A stretch of 64,000 nt of DNA from Streptococcus halotolerans (GTDB lineage Bacteria; Bacillota; Bacilli; Lactobacillales; Streptococcaceae), in NCBI RefSeq assembly GCF_001598035.1, contig NZ_CP014835.1:1182001-1246000 (forward strand). Direction: 5' to 3'. Positions 1 to 9,748 of this stretch are shown in pieces; positions within the stretch are counted from its first letter, which is position 1, and each line of letters starts with the position of its first letter. The notes under the pieces are model-generated. The model saw only the letters and a program-made list of their open reading frames with translations. It was not told the DNA's origin and made no database searches. The translations under genes were made by a program, and so were the position numbers.

Positions 1-1
1 T

Positions 2-199
2 GAACTTCAAGAAGATGGTGCTAGACATCCATTTGATCAATTCATTATCTCGAAAACACCGGCATCTCGTTGGGGAACTCCCGATGATTTAAGCGCTCCA
101 GCTGTCTTTTTAGCAAGTGATGCTTCAAATTTTGTTAACGGACATATTCTCTATGTCGACGGTGGTATCTTAGCATATATTGGTAAACAGCCTGAATAG
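2..199 (+). CDS. SDR-family oxidoreductase, C-terminal end (partial; DhuD/KduD-like)
   Basis: Only the last 65 residues are in the window; the gene begins upstream. The tail has the short-chain dehydrogenase C-terminus: RWGTPDDLSAPAVFLASDAS followed by NGHILYVDGG, the usual final strand of the Rossmann fold. By family and context it reduces the keto-uronate made by the next gene, the step known in streptococci as DhuD (also called KduD or gluconate 5-dehydrogenase). It ends 14 bases before the isomerase start, so the two are co-transcribed. The substrate assignment rests on operon context. Confidence 0.8.
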   Translation, partial: ELQEDGARHPFDQFIISKTPASRWGTPDDLSAPAVFLASDASNFVNGHILYVDGGILAYIGKQPE

Positions 200-213
200 A
201 AAGGAATACAATC

Positions 214-852
214 ATGAAAATAGCTTTAATTAACGAAAATAGTCAAGCCTCAAAAAATAGTATTATCTTTAATGAATTAAAAAAAGTCGCTGACCAAAAG
301 GGTTACGAAGTCTTTAACTATGGCATGTATGGTGAAGAAGGCGAAAGCCAATTAACCTATGTTCAAAACGGCCTTTTGGCATCTATCTTACTTAATAGTG
401 GTGCTGCAGACTTTGTTATCACAGGCTGCGGAACAGGGGTCGGTGCAATGTTAGCTTGTAACAGTTTTCCTGGAGTAGTCTGTGGTCTAGCTGTAGATCC
501 AGTTGACGCTTACCTTTTTTCTCAAGTAAACGGCGGCAATGCCCTTTCATTACCTTTTGCCAAAGGCTTCGGTTGGGGAGGAGAACTCAATCTCCGCTAT
601 ATGTTCGAGCGTCTTTTTGAAGAGGAAAAAGGGGGCGGTTATCCAAAAGAGCGTGCTGTCCCAGAACAACGAAACGCCCGTATTTTAAATGAAGTCAAAG
701 CGTTGACATATAAAGATCTGATGACTGTACTAACTGACATTGATCAAGAATTCTTAAAAGAAACCATTTCAGGAAACCACTTTAACGACTATTTCTTTGC
801 TAACTGTCAAAATGACGAGATTGCTGACTACTTAAAAACACTATTAGCCTAA
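214..852 (+). CDS. dhuI: RpiB/LacAB-family sugar isomerase, likely DhuI (unsaturated uronate ketol-isomerase)
   Basis: A 212-residue cytoplasmic isomerase of the RpiB/LacA/LacB fold. The motif GCGTGVGAMLACN (about residue 71) carries the cysteine that opens the sugar ring in RpiB-type enzymes. It is about 60 residues longer than LacA/LacB. In streptococcal glycosaminoglycan clusters a protein of this type isomerises 4-deoxy-L-threo-5-hexosulose uronate, the product of unsaturated hyaluronate disaccharide cleavage, before the SDR reductase. It lies between that reductase and kdgK with short gaps and an AAAGGA ribosome site. An older annotation would be a generic RpiB-family isomerase. Confidence 0.78.
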   Translation: MKIALINENSQASKNSIIFNELKKVADQKGYEVFNYGMYGEEGESQLTYVQNGLLASILLNSGAADFVITGCGTGVGAMLACNSFPGVVCGLAVDPVDAYLFSQVNGGNALSLPFAKGFGWGGELNLRYMFERLFEEEKGGGYPKERAVPEQRNARILNEVKALTYKDLMTVLTDIDQEFLKETISGNHFNDYFFANCQNDEIADYLKTLLA

Positions 853-879
853 ACAGAATGAAAGGAGGCTTTTCCTCTT

Positions 880-1887
880 ATGTCTAAAGTACTTCTATTT
901 GGCGAAGCACTCATTCGTATTAGCCCATCAGCATCTCAAGCATTTACAAATCAAGTGCAAACTAATCTGTACTATGGGGGCTCAGAAGTCAACATTGCAA
1001 GAGCTCTCCAAGGGTTTAAGCAAGATACTCGGCTATTAACAGCGCTACCTAATAATCAGATTGGTAATACTTTTATGACTTTTTTAAGTTCCAATCATAT
1101 TGATGTTTCAGCGATTCAACAACTTGATCACCGATTGGGTATCTATTTTGCTCAACCGCCTTATGGTTGCCGACAAGGTGACATTACTTATGATAGAGAC
1201 TTAAGCTGTCTCCATTATTTAAAGACTAATAACATTGATTTTGACGCACTTTTTGATAACGTTAGTATTTTTCACTTTAGCGGTATCACATTAGCATTAA
1301 GCAAAGAGTTAAGAAATATTACTAAATTACTAATCAAAGAAGCTAAAAAAAGAGAGGTACTGCTCTCCTTAGACCTCAATTTTAGAAGCCATCTTATTGA
1401 CCCCCTCGAAGCAAAGCACGTCTTTTCAGAATTTGCCAAAGACATTGATATTTGCTTTGGCATAGAACCACTGATGCTTTCAGCAAGTGACACAAGCTTT
1501 TTCGATCGCTCCATGGCCAGTCTAGATGATATTAAAATGCGAATGGTTGATTTAACAAAGGCATTCGACTTACAAACAATCTTCCACACTAGCCGTCTAC
1601 AAGACGAATGGGGACGTAACAGTTATCAGGCTTATCTCTACAACAAGTCTACCGAATTTGTCGTATCAAAAAAAATAACAACGCCAATTTTGGAACGTAT
1701 TGGTAGTGGTGATGCTTTCGTTGCTGGCGCACTTTATCAGCTATTACAAAACAGTCATTCTCAGGATATTGTTGATTTTGCTGTTGCTGCGGCCAGTCTC
1801 AAATGTACCATTTCTGGTGATAATATGTTTGAATCCCCAGAAAATGTCAAAAAAGTACTTAATCAAACTAATGATATTGTCCGTTAA
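880..1887 (+). CDS. kdgK: 2-keto-3-deoxygluconate kinase (PfkB family)
   Basis: A PfkB/ribokinase-family sugar kinase of 335 residues, the usual length. The N-terminus has the glycine-rich YYGGSEVNIARAL substrate motif, and GSGDAFVAGAL near residue 276 is the second PfkB signature with the catalytic Asp. It phosphorylates KDG to KDPG in the cytoplasm using ATP. The operon order isomerase-kdgK-kdgA supports KDG over fructose or ribose. A strong AAAGGAGG ribosome site precedes the start. Confidence 0.88.
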   Translation: MSKVLLFGEALIRISPSASQAFTNQVQTNLYYGGSEVNIARALQGFKQDTRLLTALPNNQIGNTFMTFLSSNHIDVSAIQQLDHRLGIYFAQPPYGCRQGDITYDRDLSCLHYLKTNNIDFDALFDNVSIFHFSGITLALSKELRNITKLLIKEAKKREVLLSLDLNFRSHLIDPLEAKHVFSEFAKDIDICFGIEPLMLSASDTSFFDRSMASLDDIKMRMVDLTKAFDLQTIFHTSRLQDEWGRNSYQAYLYNKSTEFVVSKKITTPILERIGSGDAFVAGALYQLLQNSHSQDIVDFAVAAASLKCTISGDNMFESPENVKKVLNQTNDIVR

Positions 1888-1898
1888 GGAAGAATTTT

Positions 1899-2534
1899 AT
1901 GATAAAATCTGAAATACTATTAAAACTTGAGCAACAAAAAGTTGTTGTCGTTATAAGAGGAAACACCAAAGAGCAAGCTATCCAAGCTGCTAAAGCGTGC
2001 ATAGAAGGTGGCATTACTGCTATTGAGGTGGCTTATACTAACTCTGAAGCTAGCCAAGTCATAAAAGCATTGAATGACCTATACCAAACAGAGCAACAGA
2101 TTATCATCGGAGCTGGAACCGTCCTAGATGCAGAAACTGCCCGATTAGCTATTTTAGCTGGAGCTAAATTTGTTGTATCCCCCTCTTTCAATGCAGATAC
2201 AGCCAATCTTTGTAATCGCTACACCGTTCCTTATCTCCCTGGTTGTATGACTTTAACTGAAATTACGACCGCCCTTGAAGCTGGGTGTGAAATTGTCAAA
2301 ATTTTTCCAGGCGGTAGTTTAGGAACAAGTTTTCTTAAATCAATCAAAGGCCCTTTGCCACAGGTTCGCCTTATGGTGACAGGAGGAGTCAGTTTGACCA
2401 ATGCCCAAGATTGGTTTAATAGCGGAGCTTCTATTATTGGTATCGGAGGCGAATTTAATCAACTAGCAGAAAAACAACAGTTTAGTGACATTACAAAAAT
2501 AGCTACAGAATTTATACAACTAGCTAAGACTTAG
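1899..2534 (+). CDS. kdgA: KDPG/KHG aldolase
   Basis: A class I aldolase of 211 residues that splits 2-keto-3-deoxy-6-phosphogluconate into pyruvate and glyceraldehyde 3-phosphate. Family marks are VVVIRGNT with the Arg at the N-terminus, a GAGTVLD segment, VVSPSF, LPGCMT and EIVKIFPGG, whose lysine forms the Schiff base. It is the last gene of the uronate operon, starting 11 bases after kdgK. Confidence 0.92.
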   Translation: MIKSEILLKLEQQKVVVVIRGNTKEQAIQAAKACIEGGITAIEVAYTNSEASQVIKALNDLYQTEQQIIIGAGTVLDAETARLAILAGAKFVVSPSFNADTANLCNRYTVPYLPGCMTLTEITTALEAGCEIVKIFPGGSLGTSFLKSIKGPLPQVRLMVTGGVSLTNAQDWFNSGASIIGIGGEFNQLAEKQQFSDITKIATEFIQLAKT

Positions 2535-2702
2535 AATAAGTCAGCTTGACGGCCACATACAACTGTATGCATTAATTTATAACAGAAGAAAGAACCGGAT
2601 CACGACACTTCCTTATAGTAAACAGTAACAAACGAACATTCACTAGAAACTATAAGTAGAGTATAGTAATCCGTACGCACCCCATAAAAGAGTATATTAA
2701 GC

Positions 2703-2742
2703 TAAAAAAGAGACTCACCCAAAACGTGAATCTCTTTTTTTA
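2703..2742. terminator. Bidirectional terminator after kdgA; rest of 2535-2942 empty
   Basis: An imperfect hairpin (AAAAAAGAGACTCAC pairing with GTGAATCTCTTTTTT) with runs of A before and T after. It can end the rightward kdg operon and also the leftward gat operon. In the remaining 2535-2942 sequence I see no open frame or recognisable element. Confidence 0.75.
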
Positions 2743-2942
2743 TTATCTGAGAAATGGTTTTGTCTCAGGCTCATTTTCATTTTTTAGTTGAGAAAGAGTG
2801 GTATTGAACTCAGTAAACACTAAAAATTTCTGCTGTTCCTTAGCCAAATCTCTTTCATAGTTAGCTAAAACGCCTATGGGCTAAGGACAAAGACTAGATC
2901 TTCAGATCACCTAGTCCATTGCTATAAAACTGTTTAGCAATA

Positions 2943-4382
2943 CTAATCCAATAATTTCTGCAATTCTTGTGCTAACAGTTTAAGTGCTACTTGTGGGTTA
3001 GCTTGTCCTTTCGTTGCTTTCATAAGGAAGCCTGTGAAAGCCTTGTCAGCATTACGTTTCCCTGATTTGAAATCGGCAACGGCCGCTTCATTATCAGCAA
3101 AAACTTGGTGAATAATTGGAATCAATACTTCTGGATCGGAAATCTGAACCAGTCCTGCTTTTTCAACGTATTCGCGTGCTGAACCACCATTTTTAGCCAA
3201 GTGAACAAATACTTTCTTAGCTATTTTAGATGAAATCGTACCATCTTCAATCAAGCCTAACATTTCAAGAAGATTTTCAGGTGTCAAACCAATTTCTGGT
3301 AATGTTTTGTTCTCAGCATTGAGGAATTGCGCCACCTCACCTTGAAGCCAGTTAGAAATTTGTTTAGCATCGCCGCCCTGAGCTACCGCTGATTCAAAGA
3401 AATCTGACGTTGCTTTAGTCGCTGTCAACTGACTAGCATCATAGGCTGTAAGACCATATTCTGATGTGTATTTAGCACGACGTTCTTTTGGAAATTCTGG
3501 CAACTCTGTGCGAATCTCTTCAATCCAAGCATCATCAATTTCGTAAAGTGGTAGGTCAGGTTCTGGAAAGTAACGATAGTCCGCAGCTCCTTCTTTAACA
3601 CGCATAAGAATCGTTTCACCAGTCGATTCATCATAACGACGGGTTTCTTGTTGAATTTGCCCACCAGAGCGCAATAGTTTAGTTTGACGTTCAATCTCAT
3701 GTTGTAAACCTTTACGAACATAGTTGAATGAGTTAAGATTTTTCAACTCTGTCTTGGTACCAAAAGCTTCTTGACCGTAAGGACGAAGAGAGATATTGGC
3801 ATCAACACGCATTGACCCCTCTTCCATCTTGACATCTGAAATACCAGTATACTGAATAACTTCTTTCAAGGCCGTCAAATAAGCATAAGCCTCTTCAGGG
3901 GAACGCATATCCGCTTCTGAAACAATCTCAATCAAAGGGACACCCTGACGGTTTAGGTCAACATAAGAGTAACCATCTGTTCCATGAGTGTTTTTACCGG
4001 CATCTTCTTCAAGGTGAGCCCGCTCAATACGGATTTTCTTGGTTGAGCCATCTTCTAACTCAACATCAATCCAACCATTGTAACCAATCGGCTCATCAAA
4101 TTGGGAAATTTGATAAGCTTTTGGATTATCAGGATAGAAATAATTTTTACGGTCAAAATGCATTTCTTGATGAATAGCCATGTTTAAAGCTAAGGAAGCT
4201 TTAATCCCCGCATCAATAACCCCTTTATTGATAACAGGCAGAACACCTGGGAAAGACCAATCAATGATATTGGTGTTGCTATTGGCTTCTTGTCCAAAAT
4301 GCGCTGATGATGGTGAAAAGATTTTAGAATTCGTGTTTAATTCAACGTGGACTTCAAGTCCAATGATTGTTTCAAAATTCAT
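2943..4382 (-). CDS. gatB: Asp/Glu-tRNA amidotransferase subunit B
   Basis: Full-length GatB (479 residues). It begins with the family signature [13 protein letters not shown] and carries the [16 protein letters not shown] and LEEDAGK segments of the tRNA-binding kinase-like core, with a YqeY-like tail domain. With GatA and GatC it converts Glu-tRNA(Gln), and possibly Asp-tRNA(Asn), to the amidated form. Its start codon overlaps the gatA stop by one base, indicating translational coupling in gatC-gatA-gatB. Confidence 0.97.
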   Translation of the reverse strand: MNFETIIGLEVHVELNTNSKIFSPSSAHFGQEANSNTNIIDWSFPGVLPVINKGVIDAGIKASLALNMAIHQEMHFDRKNYFYPDNPKAYQISQFDEPIGYNGWIDVELEDGSTKKIRIERAHLEEDAGKNTHGTDGYSYVDLNRQGVPLIEIVSEADMRSPEEAYAYLTALKEVIQYTGISDVKMEEGSMRVDANISLRPYGQEAFGTKTELKNLNSFNYVRKGLQHEIERQTKLLRSGGQIQQETRRYDESTGETILMRVKEGAADYRYFPEPDLPLYEIDDAWIEEIRTELPEFPKERRAKYTSEYGLTAYDASQLTATKATSDFFESAVAQGGDAKQISNWLQGEVAQFLNAENKTLPEIGLTPENLLEMLGLIEDGTISSKIAKKVFVHLAKNGGSAREYVEKAGLVQISDPEVLIPIIHQVFADNEAAVADFKSGKRNADKAFTGFLMKATKGQANPQVALKLLAQELQKLLD

Positions 4383-5848
4383 TAATTTTCACCTCCAAAA
4401 ATCTTAGGTTGCTGTTTGTGATAATCCGTTGTTGCTTCAAAAGCTGCAGCTGCTTGATAAATCGTTTCTTCACTGTATTTAGGGCCAATCAACTGCAAGC
4501 CAACTGGCAAGCCATCCACAAATCCTGATGGAATTGAAATCCCTGGAAGACCGGCTAAGTTAACTGGAATAGTCAAGAGGTCAGCCAAATACATGGAAAC
4601 CGGATCTTTGGATTTATCACCAAAACCAAAAGCTACACTAGGTGTCGTTGGGCCTAAAATTAAGTCGTAATTTGCAAAGACATTTTCAAAATCGCGAATA
4701 ATTAAGGTACGAACTTGACCAGCTTTTTTGTAGTAAGCGTCGTAATAACCCGATGATAAGCTGAAAGTACCAAGCATGATTCGACGTTTTACTTCATCGC
4801 CAAACCCTTGACTACGTGTGTTGACATAAATGTCATCAAGATTTTTGGCATCTTCAGCACGGAAGCCATAACGAATGCCATCAAAACGTTGCAAGTTTGA
4901 CGATGCTTCTGAAGACGCGATAATGTAATAAACAGCCACACCATATTTACTATGGGGAAGACTGACTTCTTCTACGATAGCACCAAGTTTTTCAAACTGC
5001 TTAGCTGCTGCTAGGACATTGTCCTTAATTTCAGGATCAATCCCTTCGCCAAGGTATTCCTTCGGAAGTGCGATTTTCATGCCTTTAATCTCTTGACCAA
5101 TCTTGCTGGTAAAATCAGCTACTTGTTTTTTAGTTGATGTCGCATCCTTAGGATCATAGCTTGAAATGACATTCAACAATTGAGCATTCTCTTTAACTGT
5201 CGGTGCAAATGGACCAATTTGGTCAAGCGAGCTACCAAAAGCAATCAATCCAAAACGCGATACCATACCATAAGTCGGTTTCATTCCAACCACACCATTG
5301 AAAGCAGCTGGCTGGCGAATGGAACCTCCGGTATCAGAACCAAGTGACAAACGTACCTGCCCAGATGCAACAGCTGCAGCTGAGCCACCAGATGACCCTC
5401 CAGGAACTTTTGTATGGTCCCAAGCATTCTTAGTTTGCTTGAAGTAAGATGTTTCAGTTGAGCCACCCATGGCAAATTCATCCATATTTGCTTTACCAAT
5501 GACAATCATATCTTTGTCATAAGCATTAGCAACGGCTGTTGCATCAAAGATGGGTTCGTAGTTATATAGCATCCTTGATGAAGCTGTTGTCAAAATCCCT
5601 TTAGTAGAGATATTGTCTTTAACCGCGAGCGGGATACCACTCATGATATTTTCAGCATCAATCCCTTTAGCATCAATAGCTTGAGCCTGTTTCAAAGCCT
5701 CTTCTTCTGCGATAGTTACAAATGATCCCATAAGCTCTTCGCGAGATTTGATGTCTTCTAAAGTCGCCTTAGTTAATTCTGTCGCTGAAATTTCCTTTTT
5801 AACAAGGAGGTTGTGCAACTCTTCAATGGTCTTATGAGTAAAAGTCAT
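4382..5848 (-). CDS. gatA: Asp/Glu-tRNA amidotransferase subunit A
   Basis: Amidase-signature enzyme of 488 residues that frees ammonia from glutamine for GatB. The Ser-cisSer-Lys triad is visible: PLAVKDN (Lys about 77), the [14 protein letters not shown] signature and [13 protein letters not shown]. It shares its first base with the gatC stop and its last with the gatB start. Length and motifs are normal. Confidence 0.97.
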   Translation of the reverse strand: MTFTHKTIEELHNLLVKKEISATELTKATLEDIKSREELMGSFVTIAEEEALKQAQAIDAKGIDAENIMSGIPLAVKDNISTKGILTTASSRMLYNYEPIFDATAVANAYDKDMIVIGKANMDEFAMGGSTETSYFKQTKNAWDHTKVPGGSSGGSAAAVASGQVRLSLGSDTGGSIRQPAAFNGVVGMKPTYGMVSRFGLIAFGSSLDQIGPFAPTVKENAQLLNVISSYDPKDATSTKKQVADFTSKIGQEIKGMKIALPKEYLGEGIDPEIKDNVLAAAKQFEKLGAIVEEVSLPHSKYGVAVYYIIASSEASSNLQRFDGIRYGFRAEDAKNLDDIYVNTRSQGFGDEVKRRIMLGTFSLSSGYYDAYYKKAGQVRTLIIRDFENVFANYDLILGPTTPSVAFGFGDKSKDPVSMYLADLLTIPVNLAGLPGISIPSGFVDGLPVGLQLIGPKYSEETIYQAAAAFEATTDYHKQQPKIFGGEN

Positions 5849-6150
5849 TAAGCATCTCCTCCTTCTTCAAAGATGGCCGGTACTTTGATAAAATAGTCTT
5901 TTTCTTCAGGAACATTTTTAAAAAGCTCTTCTCTTGGCTGACCAGCTTTTGCGATATCTTCACGCATAACATTTTTACGATCTGCCATTGTAGTTGTCAC
6001 TGGCACACCTTCTGTATCAACTTCATTTAACAATTCAACCATATCAACAATTTTTGTCAAACTTTGAGCAAATTCCCTGGTTTCTTGCTCTGTAAAACTC
6101 AGTTTAGACAATTTGGCAACATGACGTACTTCTTCTTCAGAAATTTTCAT
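5848..6150 (-). CDS. gatC: Asp/Glu-tRNA amidotransferase subunit C
   Basis: Small 100-residue subunit that wraps around GatA and stabilises the complex. The N-terminus ([15 protein letters not shown]) is the GatC signature, and the tail has the usual acidic EDYFIKVP-like end. First gene of the gatCAB operon, preceded by GGAG and by an extended -10 promoter about 75 bases upstream. Confidence 0.95.
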   Translation of the reverse strand: MKISEEEVRHVAKLSKLSFTEQETREFAQSLTKIVDMVELLNEVDTEGVPVTTTMADRKNVMREDIAKAGQPREELFKNVPEEKDYFIKVPAIFEEGGDA

Positions 6151-6221
6151 TGCTTTCTCCTCTATCGTTTTGTAGATTATTTTTAATCAAAAATAAGAGC
6201 CACATCCAGTCTATCCGTTAA

Positions 6222-6230
6222 ATTATACCA
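6222..6230 (-). promoter_or_regulatory. Extended -10 promoter of gatCAB
   Basis: On the minus strand TGG is followed by a perfect TATAAT, the TGn extended -10 typical of streptococcal sigma-A promoters that tolerate a weak -35. It lies about 75 bases before gatC and is the only good -10 in the gap. Confidence 0.6.
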
Positions 6231-6785
6231 CAAAAATGAAGATAGTCCTATCTCCTAAAAACAAGAAAACACCCCATCCACAATAGACAGGGTGATTAGT
6301 TTAATCCGTTATTCTAGCTCTTATGCTACAAGGTCCATTGGTTTCGCTATGACGACAAACGCGCAGCTGATGACTTTAGATATTTCAATTTGAAAAGCAG
6401 GCTTATAAGCAGCAACAAATTCTCTAAGAAAGACACAAATAGCTAGCAAAACAGCACCAATACTACAATATGAACACGATAGTCACAACACAACTGTCAA
6501 AATCCCTTCCAGCAACAGCTGGATGTTAGCAGTATCCGTGCAAAAAACACTAACCTCTTCTTTTATTGATTTCTAGAAGTAAGCGAGCGCTCCATTAGGT
6601 TTCGACCGGGAGCTCCTACAAGTTTAGAAGGTGGAAAAAGCCAGATGTCCAGATGAAAAGTGTTCTTTCTTATGACGATCATTAGCAAACAACGACTCAC
6701 TTTCTTGAGCACATTTCTCTGCTGTTAGTTACAGTATCAGCCGTAAAGTCGCTCGTCTTAACCATTGAAATGAGGGCTTTTAGGG
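6231..6785. other. Non-coding gap between codY and gatC
   Basis: About 550 bases with no long frame on either strand and no clear RNA element. Composition matches the surrounding chromosome. It may be the eroded remains of a lost gene; I cannot name it. Confidence 0.4.
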
Positions 6786-7571
6786 TTAATTGTATTCCTT
6801 AATTTTATCGAAGATACCTTCATTGATAACTTTAAGGTAAGTTCCTTTCATACCAAGTGAACGACTTTCAATAATACCAGCACTCTCAAGTTTGCGAAGG
6901 GCATTAACAATAACTGAACGCGTGATGCCAATCCGGTCCGCAATCACTGATGCTGTCAAACGCCCTTCTGTACCGTCTAGTTCACCGAGAATAGCTGCTA
7001 CAGCTTTCATCTCTGAGTAAGACAGAGTATTGATAGCCATAGTAACAGCCGTTTGTTTACGAATAGTTTCTTCGAGATTCTCAGTTTGAAGATTCAACAA
7101 CTGGATACCCACAACTGTTGAGGCAATTTCTGCAAGAATCAAGTCTTCATCTTTAAAATCCTTGTCATTGCGCCAAATAATCAATGTTCCAAGACGCATG
7201 CCACCGCCGTAAATAGGGGCTAAGGTGGTCAAGCCATCTGGAAACTCCTCTTGAAGCTCTACTGGGAAAATACTAAGATCATGAGTTACAGGTAAGTTAG
7301 CTTCTGTATCGTAAACACGACTAGCAGCTTTGACGTACTCATCGATTAACTTTTTCTCTTCGAACATGGCCTCAACGCGGTCATTATTAGTTTTGTATTT
7401 AAGGGCAAAACCAAGGATAGTGCCCCCTCCGTTGATGATACACACATTACAGTCAATGATGTCTCCAAGTTGAGTCGCCATTAAGTTATAAGGTAGATCT
7501 CCGTCGAGGCTGTCAACCGAACGTTGGAGAATAGACGTAATTTTACGCGTTTGTGATAATAAATTAGGCAT
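6786..7571 (-). CDS. codY: GTP- and branched-chain amino acid-sensing repressor CodY
   Basis: 261 residues from the ATG at 7571, chosen because [11 protein letters not shown] is the conserved CodY start and AAAGGG precedes it; an earlier in-frame start would add 22 unrelated residues. The N-terminal half is the GAF domain that binds isoleucine, leucine and valine. The C-terminal winged helix has [20 protein letters not shown] as recognition region. CodY represses nutrient acquisition and virulence genes when amino acids and GTP are plentiful. A near-perfect CodY box lies upstream, so it is probably autoregulated. Confidence 0.97.
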   Translation of the reverse strand: MPNLLSQTRKITSILQRSVDSLDGDLPYNLMATQLGDIIDCNVCIINGGGTILGFALKYKTNNDRVEAMFEEKKLIDEYVKAASRVYDTEANLPVTHDLSIFPVELQEEFPDGLTTLAPIYGGGMRLGTLIIWRNDKDFKDEDLILAEIASTVVGIQLLNLQTENLEETIRKQTAVTMAINTLSYSEMKAVAAILGELDGTEGRLTASVIADRIGITRSVIVNALRKLESAGIIESRSLGMKGTYLKVINEGIFDKIKEYN

Positions 7572-7639
7572 GATGACCCTTTCTATACTGAAAAATATAT
7601 TACGAGTCATTATAACAATTGCAGACAAAAAAAGCAAGT

Positions 7640-7654
7640 AATTATCTGAAAATT
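7640..7654. promoter_or_regulatory. CodY box upstream of codY
   Basis: AATTATCTGAAAATT matches the established CodY consensus AATTTTCWGAAAATT at 14 of 15 positions. It is about 70 bases before the codY start and suggests autoregulation. Confidence 0.75.
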
Positions 7655-7720
7655 ACTTACAATAACGAAAAAAATACGCAATTATCATTTTTTTAATATC
7701 TCATTACCATTTTACCAATG

Positions 7721-8935
7721 TTAACGGCGGTATTGTCTCAGAAAGCGCTCCATTTTTGCTTGAATTTCGGCTAATTCTTCAACTCTCGGTAAATAGACAA
7801 TGCGAAAATGATCTGGATCTTTCCAGTTAAAGCCTCGACCATGGACCAGCATAATTTTTTCTTGTTTCAAAAAGTCCAATACAAATTGTTCATCATCTGG
7901 AACATTGTAGACCGTTTTGTCAATTTTAGGAAAAAGATAGAGTCCAGCTTGCGGTTTAACAGCAGATAAACCTGGGATATCATTGATCGCCTTGGTTACA
8001 AATTCTCTTTGTTCGTAAAGTCGTCCACCAGGCATCAAAAGTTCATCTACTGATTGATAACCACCTAAAGAGGTTTGGACTACTTGCTGAGCTAAAACAT
8101 TGGAGCAAAGGCGCATATTTGAAAGCATATCTAGGCCTTCAATATAACCTTTCACATGATCTTTACATCCTGAAAGAACCATCCAACCAACACGAAAACC
8201 ACAAATGCGATGTGATTTTGATAAGCCATTCATCGTTACGACAAACAAATCAGGAGCCAACGTTGCAATCGGGATATGTTTTGCGCCATCAAAGACCATG
8301 CGGTCATAAATTTCATCGGAAAAAATAAGCAAGTTATGACGGCGTGCTATATCCACAATTCCTTCCAATATTGCTTTAGGATATAAAGCGCCCGTGGGAT
8401 TATTAGGATTAATGATGACGATAGCTTTCGTTTGTTTAGAAACTTTAGCTTCCATATCATCTAAATCAGGATACCAATTGGCTGCCTCATCACAAATATA
8501 ATGCACTGCCTTGCCACCAGCTAGACTGACAGCTGCTGTCCACAGTGGATAATCTGGCATAGGGACTAAGATTTCATCACCATCATCAAGCAACCCCTGC
8601 ATGGACATGGTAATCAATTCTGATACTCCATTGCCGATATAAATATCATCAATATCAACATTTGGAAACTGCTTGATTTGACAATACTGCATAATAGCTT
8701 TGCGGGCTGAAAAAATGCCTTTGCTATCAGAATATCCTTCGCTATCACGCGCGTTCATGATCAAATCTCTAATCACTTCATCTGGTGCTGTAAAGCCAAA
8801 TTCTGCAGGATTCCCCGTATTTAAGCGAAGAATTTTTTCACCGTTTGCTCGCATTCGATTGGCTTCATCAAGGACAGGACCTCTAATATCATAAGCAACA
8901 TGTTCTAATTTAGATGATTTTTCAAAAGTCTTCAT
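7721..8935 (-). CDS. alaT: Class I/II PLP aminotransferase (AlaT-like)
   Basis: 404 residues from the ATG at 8935, which has a GTGAGGT ribosome site; MKTFEKSSKLEHVAYDIRGP is the usual AlaT-family start. The PLP fold-type I lysine is in MNGLSKSHRICGFRVGWM (about residue 240), with NPNNPTGALY and SDEIYDRM as cofactor motifs. The family makes alanine from pyruvate and glutamate. A CodY box over the promoter links it to amino acid supply. Confidence 0.85.
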   Translation of the reverse strand: MKTFEKSSKLEHVAYDIRGPVLDEANRMRANGEKILRLNTGNPAEFGFTAPDEVIRDLIMNARDSEGYSDSKGIFSARKAIMQYCQIKQFPNVDIDDIYIGNGVSELITMSMQGLLDDGDEILVPMPDYPLWTAAVSLAGGKAVHYICDEAANWYPDLDDMEAKVSKQTKAIVIINPNNPTGALYPKAILEGIVDIARRHNLLIFSDEIYDRMVFDGAKHIPIATLAPDLFVVTMNGLSKSHRICGFRVGWMVLSGCKDHVKGYIEGLDMLSNMRLCSNVLAQQVVQTSLGGYQSVDELLMPGGRLYEQREFVTKAINDIPGLSAVKPQAGLYLFPKIDKTVYNVPDDEQFVLDFLKQEKIMLVHGRGFNWKDPDHFRIVYLPRVEELAEIQAKMERFLRQYRR

Positions 8936-8955
8936 TGTGTACCTCACGTTTTGCT

Positions 8956-8980
8956 ATTATAGCGTAATTTTTAGAAAATA
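8956..8980 (-). promoter_or_regulatory. Promoter of the aminotransferase with overlapping CodY box
   Basis: A minus-strand TATAAT (8956-8961) lies 20 bases before the start codon. Immediately upstream, 8966-8980 reads AATTTTTAGAAAATA, 13 of 15 matches to the CodY box. The box fills the -10/-35 spacer, a position expected to repress. Confidence 0.65.
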
Positions 8981-9024
8981 ACACGCTTTTTCATTTGTCT
9001 TCAAGTGACGTTTTGATAAGATAG

Positions 9025-9080
9025 TCTTTTCAGAAAATGAATTTGAAACGCTTTCATTTTTTAGATAAATAAGTTATAAT
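9025..9080 (+). promoter_or_regulatory. uspA promoter region with weak CodY-like box
   Basis: TATAAT at 9075-9080 serves uspA. At 9025-9039 a 12-of-15 CodY-like sequence (core TTTTCAGAAAAT) is present, and at 9044-9056 a GAAA-CGC-TTTC palindrome resembles a CcpA cre but is one base too short between half-sites. Regulation by either protein is only a possibility. Confidence 0.4.
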
Positions 9081-9109
9081 AGAGACATAGAAATAAGGAG
9101 GTCACTTAT

Positions 9110-9562
9110 ATGTCTCATCAATACAAAAAAATCCTAGTCGCAATCGACGGCTCTGCAGAAGCTGAACTTGCCTTTGAGAAAGCTGTTAACGTTGCCAAAC
9201 GAAATGAGGCTGCACTATTGTTGACCCATGTTATTGATACACGAGCTCTTCAAAGTGTTGCTACATTTGACGCCACCGTTTATGAAAAATTAGAACGTGA
9301 AGCACACGAATCACTCACCGAATTGGAAAACAAGGCTAGAGCCGCTGGAATCCAAGATGTCCGTCAGATTGTTGAATTCGGCAATCCGAAATCACTACTA
9401 GCTATTGATATTCCTGATAAAGAAGAGGCTGACTTGATTATGCTTGGTGCTACTGGTCTCAATGCCTTCGAGCGTCTTTTGGTTGGGTCATCATCTGAAT
9501 ACATCCTTCGCAACGCTAAGATAGATATCCTAGTGGTTCGCGACAAAGACAAAGTCTTGTAA
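9110..9562 (+). CDS. Universal stress protein UspA family
   Basis: 150-residue single Usp domain. The N-terminal KKILVAIDGSAEAELAFEKAV and the C-terminal MLGATGLNAFERLLVGSSSEYILRNAKIDILVV contain the G-x2-G-x9-G-S/T ATP-binding signature. Preceded by AAGGAGG. Likely a cytoplasmic nucleotide-binding stress protein; its partner is unknown. Confidence 0.92.
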   Translation: MSHQYKKILVAIDGSAEAELAFEKAVNVAKRNEAALLLTHVIDTRALQSVATFDATVYEKLEREAHESLTELENKARAAGIQDVRQIVEFGNPKSLLAIDIPDKEEADLIMLGATGLNAFERLLVGSSSEYILRNAKIDILVVRDKDKVL

Positions 9563-9691
9563 TGCTCATGACACCCCATTCGGTAGGGAACTTAAACCTA
9601 TAAGCTAAAACTTGATTCTCAATAGAATAAACTTTCGGAAAGGATAATGCAATACTCTTTCTGAGAGTTTTCTTTCCTAAATAAAAAAATT

Positions 9692-9748
9692 GAAGAAAAT
9701 AGCCTTTTCTTCAACCGAGACTTCTAGACTCCAGCCTAGAAGTTTTTA
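9692..9748. terminator. Two hairpins between uspA and the HAD gene
   Basis: A GAAGAAAA/TTTTCTTC stem at 9692-9712, then an ACTTCTAG/CTAGAAGT stem ending in a T run at 9720-9748. The second overlaps the 3' end of the leftward HAD gene, so the pair probably ends both transcripts. Confidence 0.65.

Noticed and set aside
9044..9056. A perfect-looking cre site before uspA
   Set aside because: The half-sites are spaced one base too close for the CcpA consensus, so it is mentioned only as a resemblance.
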